Shown in pieces: positions 52,349 through 62,800 of a DNA stretch of 64,000 bases (positions are counted from its first letter, which is position 1; the number at the start of each line of letters is the position of its first letter). The stretch covers positions 1,824,001 to 1,888,000 of the forward strand of contig NZ_CP150951.2 of the NCBI RefSeq assembly GCF_038069655.2, read 5' to 3'. Source of the stretch: Yoonia sp. BS5-3 (GTDB lineage: Bacteria; Pseudomonadota; Alphaproteobacteria; Rhodobacterales; Rhodobacteraceae). Below the pieces are notes generated by a model. It saw only the letters and a list, made by a program, of their open reading frames with translations, made no database searches and was not told where the DNA came from. The position numbers and the translations under genes are program-made.

Positions 52349-52933
52349 GTGTCATACGCAGACGACCACCAGGGCACACGCCGCGACTTTATCTATTACG
52401 CAACCGCCAGTGCGGGCGTTGTTGTAACAGGTGCAGCAGTCTGGCCGCTGGTCAACCAAATGAACCCATCAGCAGACGTTTTGGCTTTGGCCTCGATCCG
52501 CGTTGATGTTGCAGATGTCGCCCCTGGCACGCAGCTGACAGTATTGTGGCAAGGTAAGCCGGTCTTTATCCGGCACCGGACAGGCGCTGAGATCCAGGAA
52601 GCCGCGGCACAAGACGCGGATTTTGATAGTTTCCCCGACAAAAATGCACGCAACGATAATATTGATGCTGCGGCACTGGCAACGGACGAGAACCGGACCG
52701 TTCCATCGCCCGAAGGTGAAGGGGCAGGGGCCTGGATCGTACAAATGGGCGTCTGCACGCATCTTGGCTGTGTGCCGCTTGGCGACGGTGCTGGTGATTT
52801 TGGCGGCTGGTTCTGCCCTTGCCACGGCTCGCACTATGATCTCGCTGGCCGGATCCGCAAAGGTCCTGCGCCAAGCAATCTGCCTGTTCCACCCGCCGCG
52901 TTCGTCGACGGCACGACAATCGAACTCGGTTAA
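52349..52933 (+). CDS. petA: Rieske iron-sulfur subunit of cytochrome bc1
   Basis: A 194-aa ubiquinol-cytochrome c reductase subunit. It has a twin-arginine signal anchor ([20 protein letters not shown]) and the 2Fe-2S ligands in CTHLGC and CPCHGSHYD. The GTG at 52349 is chosen because GGAG lies 9 bp upstream; the ATG at 52340 is only 0-1 bp from that site. It is the first gene of petABC. Confidence 0.96.
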   Translation: MSYADDHQGTRRDFIYYATASAGVVVTGAAVWPLVNQMNPSADVLALASIRVDVADVAPGTQLTVLWQGKPVFIRHRTGAEIQEAAAQDADFDSFPDKNARNDNIDAAALATDENRTVPSPEGEGAGAWIVQMGVCTHLGCVPLGDGAGDFGGWFCPCHGSHYDLAGRIRKGPAPSNLPVPPAAFVDGTTIELG

Positions 52934-52945
52934 GGAGAGAAAGCC

Positions 52946-54289
52946 ATGGGCGGTATTCCCCACGACCATTATGAACCCAAGACGAGCGGCGAAAAGTGGC
53001 TGCAATCGCGCCTTCCAATCGTCGGGTTGCTTTATGACACATTGATGATCCCCACTCCCAAGAACCTGAATTGGATGTGGATTTGGGGGATCGTTCTGGT
53101 CTTTACGCTGGTGTTGCAAATTGCGACCGGCATCGTTCTTGTGATGCATTACGTACCGCATGTCGATATGGCCTTTGCGTCGGTCGAGCATATCATGCGT
53201 GACGTGAACGGCGGACATATGATCCGTTACTTCCATATGAATGGCGCGTCACTGTTCTTTGTCGCGGTTTATGCGCATATGTTCCGGTCGCTTTACTATG
53301 GCTCCTATAAAGCCCCGCGCGAGGTGACGTGGATCGTCGGGATGCTGATGTATCTGCTGATGATGGGAACGGCCTTTATGGGCTATGTGCTGCCTTGGGG
53401 GCAAATGTCTTTCCACGGGACAGCCGTGATCACAGGCCTGTTTGGTGCGATCCCGTTCGTGGGTGAAAGCATCCAGACATGGCTGCTCGGGGCGAATGCG
53501 GTTGGCCAACCAGCGCTGAACCGGTTCTTCTCGCTGCATTATCTGCTGCCTTTTGTTTTGCTGGGTCTGACGATCGTGCATGTTTGGGCGTTCCATACGA
53601 CCGGGAACAACAACCCAACTGGTGTTGAGGTCCGTCGCGGCTCGAAAGAGGAAGCGGCCAAGGATACGCTGCCATTCTGGCCCTATTTCGTGATCAAGGA
53701 CCTGTTTGCGCTTGCCGTGATCCTGACCGTCTTTGTTGCGATTGTTGGTTTCATGCCGAACTATCTGGGCCACCCAGATAACTACATTCCAGCGAACCCG
53801 CTGGCGACACCATCGCATATCGTACCTGAATGGTATTTCTTGCCTTTCTACGCCATCCTGCGCGCCTTCACGGCTGATGTCTGGGTCGTGCAGATCGTAC
53901 AGTTCCTGAGCTTCGGGATCATTGATGCGAAGTTCTTTGGGGTCCTGGCGATGTTTGGTGCGATTGCCGTTATGGCGCTCGCCCCATGGCTCGATACATC
54001 AACAGTCCGCTCGGGTCGGTATCGGCCAGCGTTCAAATGGTGGTTCTGGCTGCTGGCTATCGACTTTATGGTTTTGATGTGGGTTGGCGCGCGCCCGGCT
54101 GAATTCCCGTATGATTGGATTTCGCTGATCGCCTCGGCTTACTGGTTTGCCTACTTCCTGGTGATCCTGCCATTGCTGGGTGTTTTGGAAAAACCTGATA
54201 CGCCGCCGGCGACCATCGAAGAAGACTTCAACGCGCACTACGCGCCGAAGGGCGACGGGGCTGCACCCATTGCCAAGCCGGCCGAGTGA
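52946..54289 (+). CDS. petB: Cytochrome b subunit of cytochrome bc1
   Basis: A 447-aa membrane protein with eight helices and the two haem-b His pairs in [18 protein letters not shown] and [20 protein letters not shown]. The quinol-oxidation motif PEWY is in [12 protein letters not shown]. It starts 12 bp after petA. A normal-length fbcB-type protein. Confidence 0.97.
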   Translation: MGGIPHDHYEPKTSGEKWLQSRLPIVGLLYDTLMIPTPKNLNWMWIWGIVLVFTLVLQIATGIVLVMHYVPHVDMAFASVEHIMRDVNGGHMIRYFHMNGASLFFVAVYAHMFRSLYYGSYKAPREVTWIVGMLMYLLMMGTAFMGYVLPWGQMSFHGTAVITGLFGAIPFVGESIQTWLLGANAVGQPALNRFFSLHYLLPFVLLGLTIVHVWAFHTTGNNNPTGVEVRRGSKEEAAKDTLPFWPYFVIKDLFALAVILTVFVAIVGFMPNYLGHPDNYIPANPLATPSHIVPEWYFLPFYAILRAFTADVWVVQIVQFLSFGIIDAKFFGVLAMFGAIAVMALAPWLDTSTVRSGRYRPAFKWWFWLLAIDFMVLMWVGARPAEFPYDWISLIASAYWFAYFLVILPLLGVLEKPDTPPATIEEDFNAHYAPKGDGAAPIAKPAE

Positions 54290-54304
54290 GAAAGGACGAT
54301 ACTC

Positions 54305-55162
54305 ATGTTCCGTAAGTTCACTCTCACAGCTGCGACAACGCTGGCCCTGTTCACAGGACCGGTCATGGCCGCAGAGATCGAAACCGAAATCCATGATTTC
54401 GCGTTCTCCTTCGAAGGTCCGTTTGGTAGCTTTGACCAGATGCAGCTGCAGCGCGGCTTGCAGGTTTACACAGAAATCTGCGCGGCCTGTCACGGGCTCG
54501 AGCTGGTAGCATTCCGTACTTTGTCCGATGACGGTGGGCCGGGCCTGCCTGAGGATCAGATGCGGGCCTACGCCGAATTCTACGAAGTGTTCGATCAAAG
54601 CCTGTTTGACGGCGAAGGCGATTTTCGTCTGGCGACCCCAGCTGATAAATTCCCATCGTCCAGCCTGTCCAATGCGCCGGACCTTAGCCTGATGGCCAAG
54701 GCACGCGCCGGTTTCCACGGCCCCCACGGGACCGGGATCAACCAGTTTGTCAAAGGTATGGGCGGCGCAGAATATATCGCCTCGCTGCTGACTGGTTACC
54801 ATGATGAGCCTGAATGCGCCCCAGAAGACGAGCCTATGGATGGCTACTATAACGTCGCGTTTGCGGCAGGCGGTTTCCCGGACTCTTGTATCGATGACCA
54901 CGGGCACCATATGGTCCCAGGCAGCTGGATTTCGATGGCGCCTCCGCTCTATGGGGATGATGTTGTCTATGCGGACGGCCATTCAACCGATCTGGAACAT
55001 GTGGCTGAGGATGTGGCCGCATTCCTGATGTGGACGGCAGAACCGAAAATGATGGCACGCCAGCAGGCTGGCTTGACTGGCTTCCTGTTCCTGGTCGTCC
55101 TGTCTGTGCTGCTATATCTGACAAACAAGCGTCTTTGGGCGCCGCATAAGCACAAAGACTAA
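54305..55162 (+). CDS. petC: Cytochrome c1 of cytochrome bc1
   Basis: A 285-aa protein with a signal peptide ([22 protein letters not shown]), haem-c motif CAACH, an axial Met region near [13 protein letters not shown] and a C-terminal membrane anchor ([20 protein letters not shown]). Transcription ends at the hairpin at 55183-55210. Confidence 0.96.
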   Translation: MFRKFTLTAATTLALFTGPVMAAEIETEIHDFAFSFEGPFGSFDQMQLQRGLQVYTEICAACHGLELVAFRTLSDDGGPGLPEDQMRAYAEFYEVFDQSLFDGEGDFRLATPADKFPSSSLSNAPDLSLMAKARAGFHGPHGTGINQFVKGMGGAEYIASLLTGYHDEPECAPEDEPMDGYYNVAFAAGGFPDSCIDDHGHHMVPGSWISMAPPLYGDDVVYADGHSTDLEHVAEDVAAFLMWTAEPKMMARQQAGLTGFLFLVVLSVLLYLTNKRLWAPHKHKD

Positions 55163-55182
55163 AACCAATGGTTTTTGACCCA

Positions 55183-55210
55183 AAGGCCCGCGTTTAACGC
55201 GGGCCTTTTT
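55183..55210 (+). terminator. Intrinsic terminator of petABC
   Basis: AAGGCCCGCG, loop TTTAA, CGCGGGCCTT, then TTT: a 10-bp GC-rich stem followed by Ts on the plus strand. The opposite strand has A-rich flanks, so it may also stop thiQ transcripts. The thiQ stop codon lies inside the hairpin. Confidence 0.9.
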
Positions 55211-55925
55211 CGTTGGGCTGATTGGTCGACTTTTGTCCAAGATACGTGATGAAAGCCTCCGGTGGATTGGCAAACAGATCAGCCGTCGGGCTTGGAGGCT
55301 GCACGAAACCGTCCGCAACCAGCGCCACATCATCTGCAATACGCTGAGCATCCGCTGGATGGTGAGTGACCATAATGACGGTCTTGCCGGTGGCCGCCAG
55401 CAGATGCTGGACCAGATCAAGCATTTCGTCTTTTAGACCCGGTCCAAGCGCTGCGAAAGGTTCGTCCAGCAATGTGACTGGTCTGTCGCCAAGCAAGATG
55501 CGGGCAAGCGCGGCGCGGCTTTGTTGCCCGCCAGACAATGCTCCAGGTTTACGGTCGGCAAACCCGTCAAGCCCGACACGAACCAGCACATCTGTGACGG
55601 CCCGTTTCTGGTCGGTCGATAGTCGCAAGCCTGCGGTCAGCGCCAATCCGACATTCTGGCCGATGGTCAGGTGTGGAAACAGGTTATTATCTTGAAAAAG
55701 AATGCTCATCGGCCGTTGCCCGGGCGGGTCTTGGTGAATGTCACGTCCCTCCCAGACCACCCGACCAGCAACGGGGGTAAGGAAACCAGCCAAGGCCGCC
55801 AGCAGGGTCGATTTACCTGCGCCGGAGGGGCCGATTAAAGCTGTCACCTTGCCCGGCGCAAAATCCAAATCCGCGCGAAGTGTAAATTCGCCTTGCCTTA
55901 GTCTCAGATCGTCACATGTCAGCAT
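55194..55925 (-). CDS. thiQ: Thiamine ABC transporter ATPase
   Basis: A 243-aa ATPase: Walker A GPSGAGKST, signature LSGGQQSR, Walker B VTLLDEPFAALGP, switch VMVTHHPADAQRI. It is the third gene of thiBPQ, overlapping thiP by 14 bp. The last codons run into the petABC terminator hairpin. It energises uptake of thiamine or its phosphates. Confidence 0.94.
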   Translation of the reverse strand: MLTCDDLRLRQGEFTLRADLDFAPGKVTALIGPSGAGKSTLLAALAGFLTPVAGRVVWEGRDIHQDPPGQRPMSILFQDNNLFPHLTIGQNVGLALTAGLRLSTDQKRAVTDVLVRVGLDGFADRKPGALSGGQQSRAALARILLGDRPVTLLDEPFAALGPGLKDEMLDLVQHLLAATGKTVIMVTHHPADAQRIADDVALVADGFVQPPSPTADLFANPPEAFITYLGQKSTNQPNEKGPR

Positions 55926-57441
55926 TTACGCGTCCTCCGCGATCACAAATCCAGAACAAGGCCAGGCTTAGCGCCAGCAAAATCAAAGCGGCACCTGCGG
56001 CTGCCTCCATTCGGTAAGCCCCCATCAAGCGATACATCGCCAGGGGCAACGTTTCCTCGGACTGTCCAGCAAAGAGTGTGATCACACCCAGATCACCCAT
56101 GGATAAAGCTGCCGCCAAGCCAGCGGCGAACCCCAAAGGGCGCCGCACGCGTGGAATGACGACAAGTCGCACCCAGGCCCATCCGGTCAGGTTTAAAGAT
56201 GCGCCGAGGCGGCCAAAATCGACCGTGCATTGCGCAACTGCGGGGGCAATGGCGCGTAGCGCGAAGGGCAGTGCCAGCGTCGCGTTGACCAGCATCGTCA
56301 CTGGCAGGGCGACATCCGCAGGACGGATGAACGGAAAGACAATCAAGAAAGCACCGGTTCCGACCACCAGCCCTGATGCGGCAAGCGGCAAGACCCCGAT
56401 GACGGCCACCATTGCGCCGCCCCGCAACGCAAGGCTCAGCGCCATAGTGACACATAATGCAGAAGACCCGATCGCGACGACGACCGAACGCAGCGCAGCG
56501 GGCCATACGGATGCAGGAAGTTCGAGCAATCCAGGTAGGCCGCGTAGTACAATCATCCCCAGCGGCACCAATAGAAAAAGGGCCGAAGCCGCAATCATCA
56601 GATAATCTAGCCATGCGCGGGACAAGTCCCAGCGCTGCACAACCCGGTCAAGCCCGGCCCCCATCGTGCCAAGCGCACTTACCCGCCATGCAAACACAGC
56701 GGCAATCACACAGATGAAAAATTGGATACAAGCCAGCAATGCCGCACGGTTAAGATCAAAGTCAAAGCGCAATGCCTGATAGATTGCCAGTTCAACCGTT
56801 GTTGCGCGGGGGCCACCGCCAAGGGTCAACGCAACTGCGAAACTTGTCAGGCAGATCAGGAAGATCACCAAAAATGCGCTGGGCAGGACACTGCGCAGCA
56901 TGGGGATCTCCAACAGCCCTGTCACCGACACATCCAGCGTCGCGGCCAGCCGAAACCGTTCTGCGGGAATGGAGAGCCACCCTTGCAAAATCAGCCGAAT
57001 GGCAAGCGGCAGGTTAAAGAACACATGGGCTAGAACCACACCGTGAAACCCAAATATCGAAATCGGGGAAAGGCCCACAGCCACAAGTAACGTATTCAAA
57101 AGGCCCTCACGGCCAAAAACAGCCAACAGCCCCAGAACCGCGACGATGACGGGCAATAGAAACGGGGCGCCAAGCAACGTGATCAATACCTGCCGTCCGG
57201 GAAACTGACGTCGGGCCAATGCCCGGGCTACTGGAATAGCCAGCACGACACTGATCAAAGCAGAAGCAAGGGCCTGCAGCACTGTAAAACGGATCGCGGC
57301 CCAATCAGCTGAAGACAGGCCGCCGGACCACTCGGCGCGGAAGGCGACCGCACCGAGTGTGCCAATTGTCAGGATCAGCACCAGCACCACCGCAGCCGCG
57401 CAGGGCCATCGCGGCGCTATTGCGAAAGCGCGGCGCGCCAT
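55912..57441 (-). CDS. thiP: Thiamine ABC transporter permease
   Basis: A 509-aa double-length permease with about twelve hydrophobic segments and two permease loops (RLAATLDVSVTGLLEIPMLR and RLGASLNLTGWAWVRLVVIP), as expected for ThiP. It overlaps thiB by 25 bp and thiQ by 14 bp. Confidence 0.94.
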   Translation of the reverse strand: MARRAFAIAPRWPCAAAVVLVLILTIGTLGAVAFRAEWSGGLSSADWAAIRFTVLQALASALISVVLAIPVARALARRQFPGRQVLITLLGAPFLLPVIVAVLGLLAVFGREGLLNTLLVAVGLSPISIFGFHGVVLAHVFFNLPLAIRLILQGWLSIPAERFRLAATLDVSVTGLLEIPMLRSVLPSAFLVIFLICLTSFAVALTLGGGPRATTVELAIYQALRFDFDLNRAALLACIQFFICVIAAVFAWRVSALGTMGAGLDRVVQRWDLSRAWLDYLMIAASALFLLVPLGMIVLRGLPGLLELPASVWPAALRSVVVAIGSSALCVTMALSLALRGGAMVAVIGVLPLAASGLVVGTGAFLIVFPFIRPADVALPVTMLVNATLALPFALRAIAPAVAQCTVDFGRLGASLNLTGWAWVRLVVIPRVRRPLGFAAGLAAALSMGDLGVITLFAGQSEETLPLAMYRLMGAYRMEAAAGAALILLALSLALFWICDRGGRVNADM

Positions 57442-58406
57442 TCATCCAATGCCGCGTCTCGCCCTGCAGCAGCTTCCTCGGGCGAGAATAGCAGCGCCTT
57501 TGCAGGTGTCAGCAACGTGTCGAACCCGGCGGGCAGCCCATCTGTTGGGGTGACGGCCGGATACATCCAGTTTGTCGTTGGAATGACGCTTTGGAAACCG
57601 TCAGACACCATGAATGCCAGGAATTGATCAGCTAGTTCAGGCTGGTCGGTTCCGGCAACTTTGCCTGCGACCTCAACCTGCATGTAGTGACCTTCGTCAA
57701 AGGCCCATGCGCGTTTGCTGTCGTCATCCTCTGCAATCAGGTGATAGGCGGGCGAGGTTGTGTAGGACAAAACCGCATCCGCTTCGCCATCAAGGAACAT
57801 GCCATAAGCCTCAGACCAGCCGGGGGTGACGGTAACAATATTGTCCGCCAGATCAGCCCAGATCGTATCGGCCTGATCGCCGTAGGCTGCTTTCACCCAC
57901 ATCAACAGTCCCAGGCCTGGGGTGGATGAGCGCGGGTCCTGGATGACGATCTTTGTCTCACTATCGGCGAGGGCGCGCAGCGATGTGGGCGCTGGTGCCC
58001 CTGTATTTCCCACAAATGCAAAATAGCCCCAATCGAAGGGAAGGAATTCAGCGTCGTCCCATGCGATAGGCAGGTCAAAATCGACATCAACGCCATGCGG
58101 TGCGAATAACCCGGTTTCGCGGGCTGCTGCCGTCAGATTGGTATCAAGTCCCAGAACGATATCCGCTTCGGTACGCGGCCCTTCAAGCTGCAGCCGTGCC
58201 AGCAGTGCGGCGCCATCACCAGCGCCAATGAATTGCAGATCGCAGTTACAGGTTTCTTCAAACGCAGCTTCAACAGCCGGGCCGGGGCCCCAATCGCTGA
58301 CGAAACTGTCATAGGTCATGACTTGCAGCACCGGGGTCTCGGCCAAAGCGCCAGTGGCGCAAAGGGCAAGTCCCGCAACAGCTGGCAGATAGGTGGTTTT
58401 GGTCAT
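57417..58406 (-). CDS. thiB: Thiamine-binding periplasmic protein
   Basis: A 329-aa binding protein: a signal peptide (MTKTTYLPAVAGLALCATGA LA), then VLQVMTYDSFVSDWGPGPAV typical of ThiB/TbpA, DLQFIGAGDGAALLARLQLE, and a late TNWMYPAV block. The start at 58406 sits 5 bp after GGAGG. Expression is under the TPP riboswitch just upstream. Confidence 0.95.
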   Translation of the reverse strand: MTKTTYLPAVAGLALCATGALAETPVLQVMTYDSFVSDWGPGPAVEAAFEETCNCDLQFIGAGDGAALLARLQLEGPRTEADIVLGLDTNLTAAARETGLFAPHGVDVDFDLPIAWDDAEFLPFDWGYFAFVGNTGAPAPTSLRALADSETKIVIQDPRSSTPGLGLLMWVKAAYGDQADTIWADLADNIVTVTPGWSEAYGMFLDGEADAVLSYTTSPAYHLIAEDDDSKRAWAFDEGHYMQVEVAGKVAGTDQPELADQFLAFMVSDGFQSVIPTTNWMYPAVTPTDGLPAGFDTLLTPAKALLFSPEEAAAGRDAALDEWRAALSQ

Positions 58407-58450
58407 CATATCCTCCAAATGCGACGGACGGATTTGGGGATAGCGTTTAG

Positions 58451-58540
58451 GCTAACCTTCCCTCCGCCGGTCTTAACCGGTTCAGGTTCAACGGGTCCGC
58501 ATGATGCATCTCAGCCAGATTGGCCCCCCGAGGTACGCTG
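58451..58540 (-). promoter_or_regulatory. TPP riboswitch (THI element) of thiBPQ
   Basis: In reverse the element shows CCTCGGGGGGCC, then GGCTGAGATG (conserved CUGAGA), ACCCGTTGAACCTGAACCGG and the closing GACCGGCGGAGGGAAGG. These are the conserved parts of the TPP aptamer. It lies in the leader about 45 bp before thiB, so thiamine pyrophosphate should lower expression of the uptake genes. Confidence 0.95.
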
Positions 58541-58566
58541 TGAATACGGGTTGAAGAGGGAAATGA

Positions 58567-58596
58567 AAAGGGCCGCTGCAGCAGCGGCCCTTTTTT
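58567..58596 (-). terminator. Intrinsic terminator of the DAACS symporter gene
   Basis: GGGCCGCTG and CAGCGGCCC form a stable stem, flanked by A4 and T6, just after the symporter stop codon at 58601. It precedes the thiBPQ promoter region and insulates the two units. Confidence 0.88.
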
Positions 58597-58600
58597 GGGT

Positions 58601-59923
58601 TTAGGCGACTGCCCCGTGGGGCATTTCAACATCGTCATCGTGGACGACGCCCGCGTTTGGATCATTGAAGACTTCAAGATCGATCTTGCCTTCGCCCTTG
58701 GCGACGATCGATGTGACAACCGCATCACCCGTGATATTCACGGCTGTTCGGATCATATCCATCAGACGGTCAACGCCCAAGATGATGGCGATACCCTCGA
58801 TCGGCAGGCCGACCTGGCTCAGGACCATGGTCAACATGACCAAACCAACACCCGGTACACCTGCGGTCCCGATTGAGGCCAACACAGCCATGCCAATCAC
58901 GGTCATATAGCCAGCAAGACCCAGGTCAATCCCATAGACATTTGCCAGGAACACTGTTGCAACACCCTGCATAATCGCCGTTCCATCCATGTTGATGGTG
59001 GCACCGAAAGGAATGCAGAATGACGCAACTGAATCGTTCACACCGACCCGCTCGGTCACCGATCTGTAGGTCACTGGGATAGTGGCGTTCGAACTTGCCG
59101 TTGAAAAAGCAAAAAGCTGCGCCGGACGCATCTTACGCATGAAGGTGATCGGGTTCAGACCCGCCAATACTTTGAGCATCCCCGGCAACGTGACGAACAA
59201 GTGGATCATCAGCGCGGCGACCAGTGTGATGACATAGCCCATCACCGGCATGAACAGACCGATCCCTTGCTCTGCGAAGGTCTTGGCGATCAGGCAGAAC
59301 ACACCATATGGGGCGAAATGCATGACGATCTGTACAACCTTCATCATCAGCTCATTCATGTACTCGCAGCCTTTGACAAAGTCTTCGGACTTAGCGCCCA
59401 GCATCAGCACAGCAATGCCCAGAATGACCGTGTAAAAGATCACCTGCAGCATCTCGCCATTGGCAAATGCAGCAATCGGGTTGGTTGGAACGATATTTGC
59501 AAACACAGACCAAACAGTTGGCGCTTCACGCCCGGTGACGCCGGTTGTATCGATTCCCTGCATGTCAAAGCCCTTACCGGGACCAATCAACGAGGCCAAA
59601 ACGATGGCAACGGTAATCGCCATGGCCGTGGTCCCAAGATACAAAAAGAACGATTTTGTGCCGACACGGCCCAAAACGCGGACATCACCAATACCTGTGA
59701 CCCCGCCTAGCAATGAGAAAAAGACCAGGGGCACGACAAGCATTTTCAATGCGTTGACAAACATCGTGCCGATCATTGCAAACAAGCCCGCAACAACATG
59801 ATTGTTTACAAATTCACTGCCTATCATGTTGAAAATCACGCCAACGACGATACCAAGGCCCATCGCGATCATGATCTTCATTGTCAGTGACATCCCTGTG
59901 CCACCACTCGTTTCGGTAGTCAT
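58601..59923 (-). CDS. Dicarboxylate/amino acid:cation symporter (DAACS family)
   Basis: A 440-aa GltP/DctA-type carrier: STASSNATIPVTYRSVTERV (the Ser-rich re-entrant loop), FGATINMDGTAIMQGVATVF (sodium/substrate site), GTAGVPGVGLVMLTMVL and DRLMDMIRTAVNITGDAV. It imports C4-dicarboxylates or acidic/neutral amino acids with Na+ or H+. Single gene with its own terminator. Confidence 0.94.
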   Translation of the reverse strand: MTTETSGGTGMSLTMKIMIAMGLGIVVGVIFNMIGSEFVNNHVVAGLFAMIGTMFVNALKMLVVPLVFFSLLGGVTGIGDVRVLGRVGTKSFFLYLGTTAMAITVAIVLASLIGPGKGFDMQGIDTTGVTGREAPTVWSVFANIVPTNPIAAFANGEMLQVIFYTVILGIAVLMLGAKSEDFVKGCEYMNELMMKVVQIVMHFAPYGVFCLIAKTFAEQGIGLFMPVMGYVITLVAALMIHLFVTLPGMLKVLAGLNPITFMRKMRPAQLFAFSTASSNATIPVTYRSVTERVGVNDSVASFCIPFGATINMDGTAIMQGVATVFLANVYGIDLGLAGYMTVIGMAVLASIGTAGVPGVGLVMLTMVLSQVGLPIEGIAIILGVDRLMDMIRTAVNITGDAVVTSIVAKGEGKIDLEVFNDPNAGVVHDDDVEMPHGAVA

Positions 59924-60059
59924 TTTTATACTCCCCGTTGTTAATCGCTCTAGCTTTGCACAACTTTCGCGAATGACAAAACATTCGGCGGTTCCAAGCT
60001 TGATTGAATACGATCAGGGTTTGCTGTAACCGATGGCTGATCAATACTAAGGCACTCTT

Positions 60060-61163
60060 ATGTCACTGAACAGCTTCGGCCACCTTTTTCGTTTCACCAC
60101 ATGGGGCGAAAGCCACGGGCCTGCCCTCGGGGCTACGGTCGACGGCTGTCCGCCGGGTGTCCCGCTGGAAGCGTCGATGATCCAGCAGTGGATGGACAAG
60201 CGCCGCCCGGGGTTGAACAAGAATACGACCCAGCGGAATGAGCCTGATGCCGTTAATATTCTGTCCGGCGTTTTTGAGGGGCAAACAACCGGAACGCCGA
60301 TCCAACTGATGATCCAGAACACGGATCAGCGTTCGAAGGATTACGGCGATATCGCCAACACATTCCGTCCGGGCCATGCCGATATAACCTATCACCAAAA
60401 ATATGGTCTTCGGGATTATCGCGGCGGCGGGCGGTCCTCGGCCCGCGAAACCGCGTCGCGGGTTGCGGCTGGCGGAGTAGCACGCGAGGCGATCAAAGCC
60501 ATTGTGCCGAACGTCCAGATCAAGGGTTACATGACCCAGATGGGTGCAAAGCAGATTGATCGGACCCGTTTGGACTGGGCGCAGATTGATCAAAACGACT
60601 TTTTCTGCCCCGATGCGCAGGCGGCAGAAGAATGGAATGATTACCTTGGCTGGCTCCGCAAGGATGACCATAATTCGGTCGGGGCTATCATTGAGGTTGT
60701 GGCGCGCGGTGTGCCGGCTGGTATTGGGGCGCCGATATATGGCAAGCTTGATACGGATTTGGCTGCGGCGATGATGTCGATCAACGCGGTCAAAGGTGTA
60801 GAAATCGGCGAAGGCATGGCCGCGGCAGCGCTGACAGGGCGCGATAACGCGGATGAGATTTTCATGGGGCAAGACGGGCCAGAATACAGCTCAAATCATG
60901 CAGGCGGCATCTTGGGTGGGATCAGCACGGGGCAGGATATTGTTGTGCGCTTTGCGGTAAAGCCCACGTCGTCAATCCTGAGTCCGCGCAAATCAATCCG
61001 CATGGATGGCAGCGCCACCGAGGTGGTGACCAAAGGCCGCCATGATCCTTGCGTCGGCATTCGGGCCGTGCCGGTAGGCGAGGCTATGATGGCCTGCGTG
61101 ATTCTTGATCACCTATTGCTCGACCGGGGACAAACGGGCGGTAGACGCGGGCAAATCGGCTAA
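60060..61163 (+). CDS. aroC: Chorismate synthase
   Basis: A 367-aa FMN-dependent lyase forming chorismate from EPSP. The N-terminus is [20 protein letters not shown]; the signature GRGSARET-type segment appears as [17 protein letters not shown], and [13 protein letters not shown] is near the end. Normal length and intact. Confidence 0.97.
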   Translation: MSLNSFGHLFRFTTWGESHGPALGATVDGCPPGVPLEASMIQQWMDKRRPGLNKNTTQRNEPDAVNILSGVFEGQTTGTPIQLMIQNTDQRSKDYGDIANTFRPGHADITYHQKYGLRDYRGGGRSSARETASRVAAGGVAREAIKAIVPNVQIKGYMTQMGAKQIDRTRLDWAQIDQNDFFCPDAQAAEEWNDYLGWLRKDDHNSVGAIIEVVARGVPAGIGAPIYGKLDTDLAAAMMSINAVKGVEIGEGMAAAALTGRDNADEIFMGQDGPEYSSNHAGGILGGISTGQDIVVRFAVKPTSSILSPRKSIRMDGSATEVVTKGRHDPCVGIRAVPVGEAMMACVILDHLLLDRGQTGGRRGQIG

Positions 61164-61164
61164 G

Positions 61165-61209
61165 TGCGACCGCGTCCCGGACTCGATCCGGGACCTCTAC
61201 GAGGTCGCA
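61165..61209. repeat. Nested inverted repeats between aroC and the thioredoxin gene
   Basis: The outer arms are TGCGACC and GGTCGCA; the inner hairpin is GTCCCGGA-CTCGA-TCCGGGAC (61174-61194). No T-run follows. It sits where two convergent transcripts meet, and its left part overlaps the 3' end of the thioredoxin-like gene. It may slow or end transcription in both directions. Confidence 0.55.
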
Positions 61210-61610
61210 TTAAGCGCTGTATCCATAAGCGCCTGAATATCTGCCGTTGATGTACGTGCAACAACGCGCCCGAGCTCTTGATCGCCCTTCATCACCACCA
61301 ATGTTGACCGTCGGGGGATGTTCAAGTCACGTGCCAGTTCGCTGCGGCCATATTCATCCCAATCGACATTGATGAAAGTGATAGCTTCATCATAGGCTGG
61401 GTTTTCACTGCGTAAATTTCCGATCACGCGTTCTTGGGCGCGGCAGGTGGTGCACCAGCTGGCTTTGAAATCAAGGAAAACGATGTCTCCAGCAGCCAGG
61501 CGTTCCTTGACCAGGCCGGGCGTATATTCCAGCGTTTCAGAGGCCAGGCTGATCGTAGGCAACACAGCAAGTGCGGCGGTAGATGTAATGAATTCACGAC
61601 GTTTCATCAT
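61197..61610 (-). CDS. Periplasmic thioredoxin-family protein
   Basis: A 137-aa product. The N-terminus MMKRREFITSTAALAVLPTI resembles a Tat-type signal. The thioredoxin motif is WCTTC within FLDFKASWCTTCRAQERVI, and cis-Pro is in IPRRSTLVV. It lies 12 bp after ccdA on the same strand, so it probably receives electrons from the CcdA protein and reduces periplasmic disulfides, for example in cytochrome c maturation. Confidence 0.88.
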   Translation of the reverse strand: MMKRREFITSTAALAVLPTISLASETLEYTPGLVKERLAAGDIVFLDFKASWCTTCRAQERVIGNLRSENPAYDEAITFINVDWDEYGRSELARDLNIPRRSTLVVMKGDQELGRVVARTSTADIQALMDTALNATS

Positions 61611-61622
61611 ATTTCTCCTTGT

Positions 61623-62336
61623 TCAAAAACGGACCGACAGATCCTGTAGCCAGAATGGCAAATGGTCGAGCAACCAGATTTCGGCATAACGGTGCAGGTT
61701 CAGAAGCAGGGCAATTCCGAGCCCGATAAAGATCACTCCGGTGATTGTACGAACGCGCCCCGAAATGGCGCGCAGCCAATCGCGGCGCCGTCGGATGGCA
61801 TTTTGCGCGCCATAGGCAAGCACAATAATGATCGTCGAAATCCCCAGCGCGAAGCTAAGCATCGTGCCCGCAGCCAGCCAGAGGCTCTCCCCCGACGAGG
61901 CCAGCGCAATCGCGCCGCCCAGCGTCGGGCCGACACAGGGCACCCAAACGGCGCCCAGCAATGCGCCGCCCACAAATTGCCCCGAAAGACCGTCGCGGTT
62001 GACGTCATCCATCCGCGCGTCAGCCCGGGCAGACATGCCTGCTGTCACGGCTGTAAAGCGGGTCGAAAATTGCGGGATCAGCAAGACCAACCCAAACAGC
62101 ACCATAATGGCCGCACCAGCGCGGGCTATCATGACATCATCAACGCCCAGGCTACGGCCGAAAACCGCAACGGTCATCCCGACGATCACAAATGACAGGC
62201 TCATACCGGCCGCTAAAATAAGCGGTCCAGCACGTCCGGCCTGCAATGCGGTTGCCAAGACGATAGGCAAGACCGGCAGGACGCATGGGTTGATCAAGGT
62301 CAGCAGCCCGGCAAGATATCCAAAAAAGAAATCCAT
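61623..62336 (-). CDS. ccdA: CcdA/DsbD-type thiol-electron membrane transporter
   Basis: A 237-aa membrane protein with six hydrophobic helices and both redox cysteines in the usual places: LINPCVLPVLP (helix 1) and AVWVPCVGPTLGG (helix 4). It moves reducing equivalents from cytosolic thioredoxin to periplasmic partners; the gene downstream encodes a likely partner. Confidence 0.92.
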   Translation of the reverse strand: MDFFFGYLAGLLTLINPCVLPVLPIVLATALQAGRAGPLILAAGMSLSFVIVGMTVAVFGRSLGVDDVMIARAGAAIMVLFGLVLLIPQFSTRFTAVTAGMSARADARMDDVNRDGLSGQFVGGALLGAVWVPCVGPTLGGAIALASSGESLWLAAGTMLSFALGISTIIIVLAYGAQNAIRRRRDWLRAISGRVRTITGVIFIGLGIALLLNLHRYAEIWLLDHLPFWLQDLSVRF

Positions 62337-62440
62337 GACGTTATTTGCGCGGATTGCACGTGTTTTGTCAGCCCCCTACAATGTGACAGCCGGTCACTTT
62401 GGCGTGGGCTCCGAACATAGGGGCCGCCGCATTTCGACGC

Positions 62441-62470
62441 AAAAAAAGGGTCACCAAATCGGTGACCCTT
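62441..62470 (-). terminator. Intrinsic terminator of the HU gene
   Basis: AAGGGTCACC, loop AAATC, GGTGACCCTT; on the minus strand the stem is followed by seven Ts. It lies 40 bp after the HU stop codon. Confidence 0.92.
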
Positions 62471-62509
62471 CGAAAACTCGCGATTTGGCGCAAGCGCCAA
62501 AAACAACGC

Positions 62510-62800
62510 TTAGCCGTTGACGCTATCTTTCAGCGCTTTGGCGATTGTCATTTTGACAACCTTGTCAGCTTCTTTCTTGATCTGCTCGCCGGTGGCAGGG
62601 TTGCGCACCATACGCTCTGGGCGCTCACGGCAGTAGATCTTGCCAACACCAGGCAAAGTCACGGCGCCACCGCCGGAAACTTCTTTGGTGATGATGCCAG
62701 TCACGGCGTCCAGCGCAGAGCCTGCGGCCTTCTTGTCCATGCCTGTTTCTTCGGCTAGTGCAGCAACCAGCTGCGCTTTTGTCATTGGTTTTGTCGCCAT
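62510..62800 (-). CDS. HU-family DNA-binding protein
   Basis: A 96-aa histone-like protein: KAQLVAALAEETGMDKKAAG at the N-terminus, GVGKIYCRERPERMVRNPAT (the DNA-bending beta-arm with NPAT) and IKKEADKVVKMTIAKALKD at the C-terminus. The start at 62800 has GGGAGA 8 bp upstream. Strong terminator downstream. Confidence 0.95.
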   Translation of the reverse strand: MATKPMTKAQLVAALAEETGMDKKAAGSALDAVTGIITKEVSGGGAVTLPGVGKIYCRERPERMVRNPATGEQIKKEADKVVKMTIAKALKDSVNG

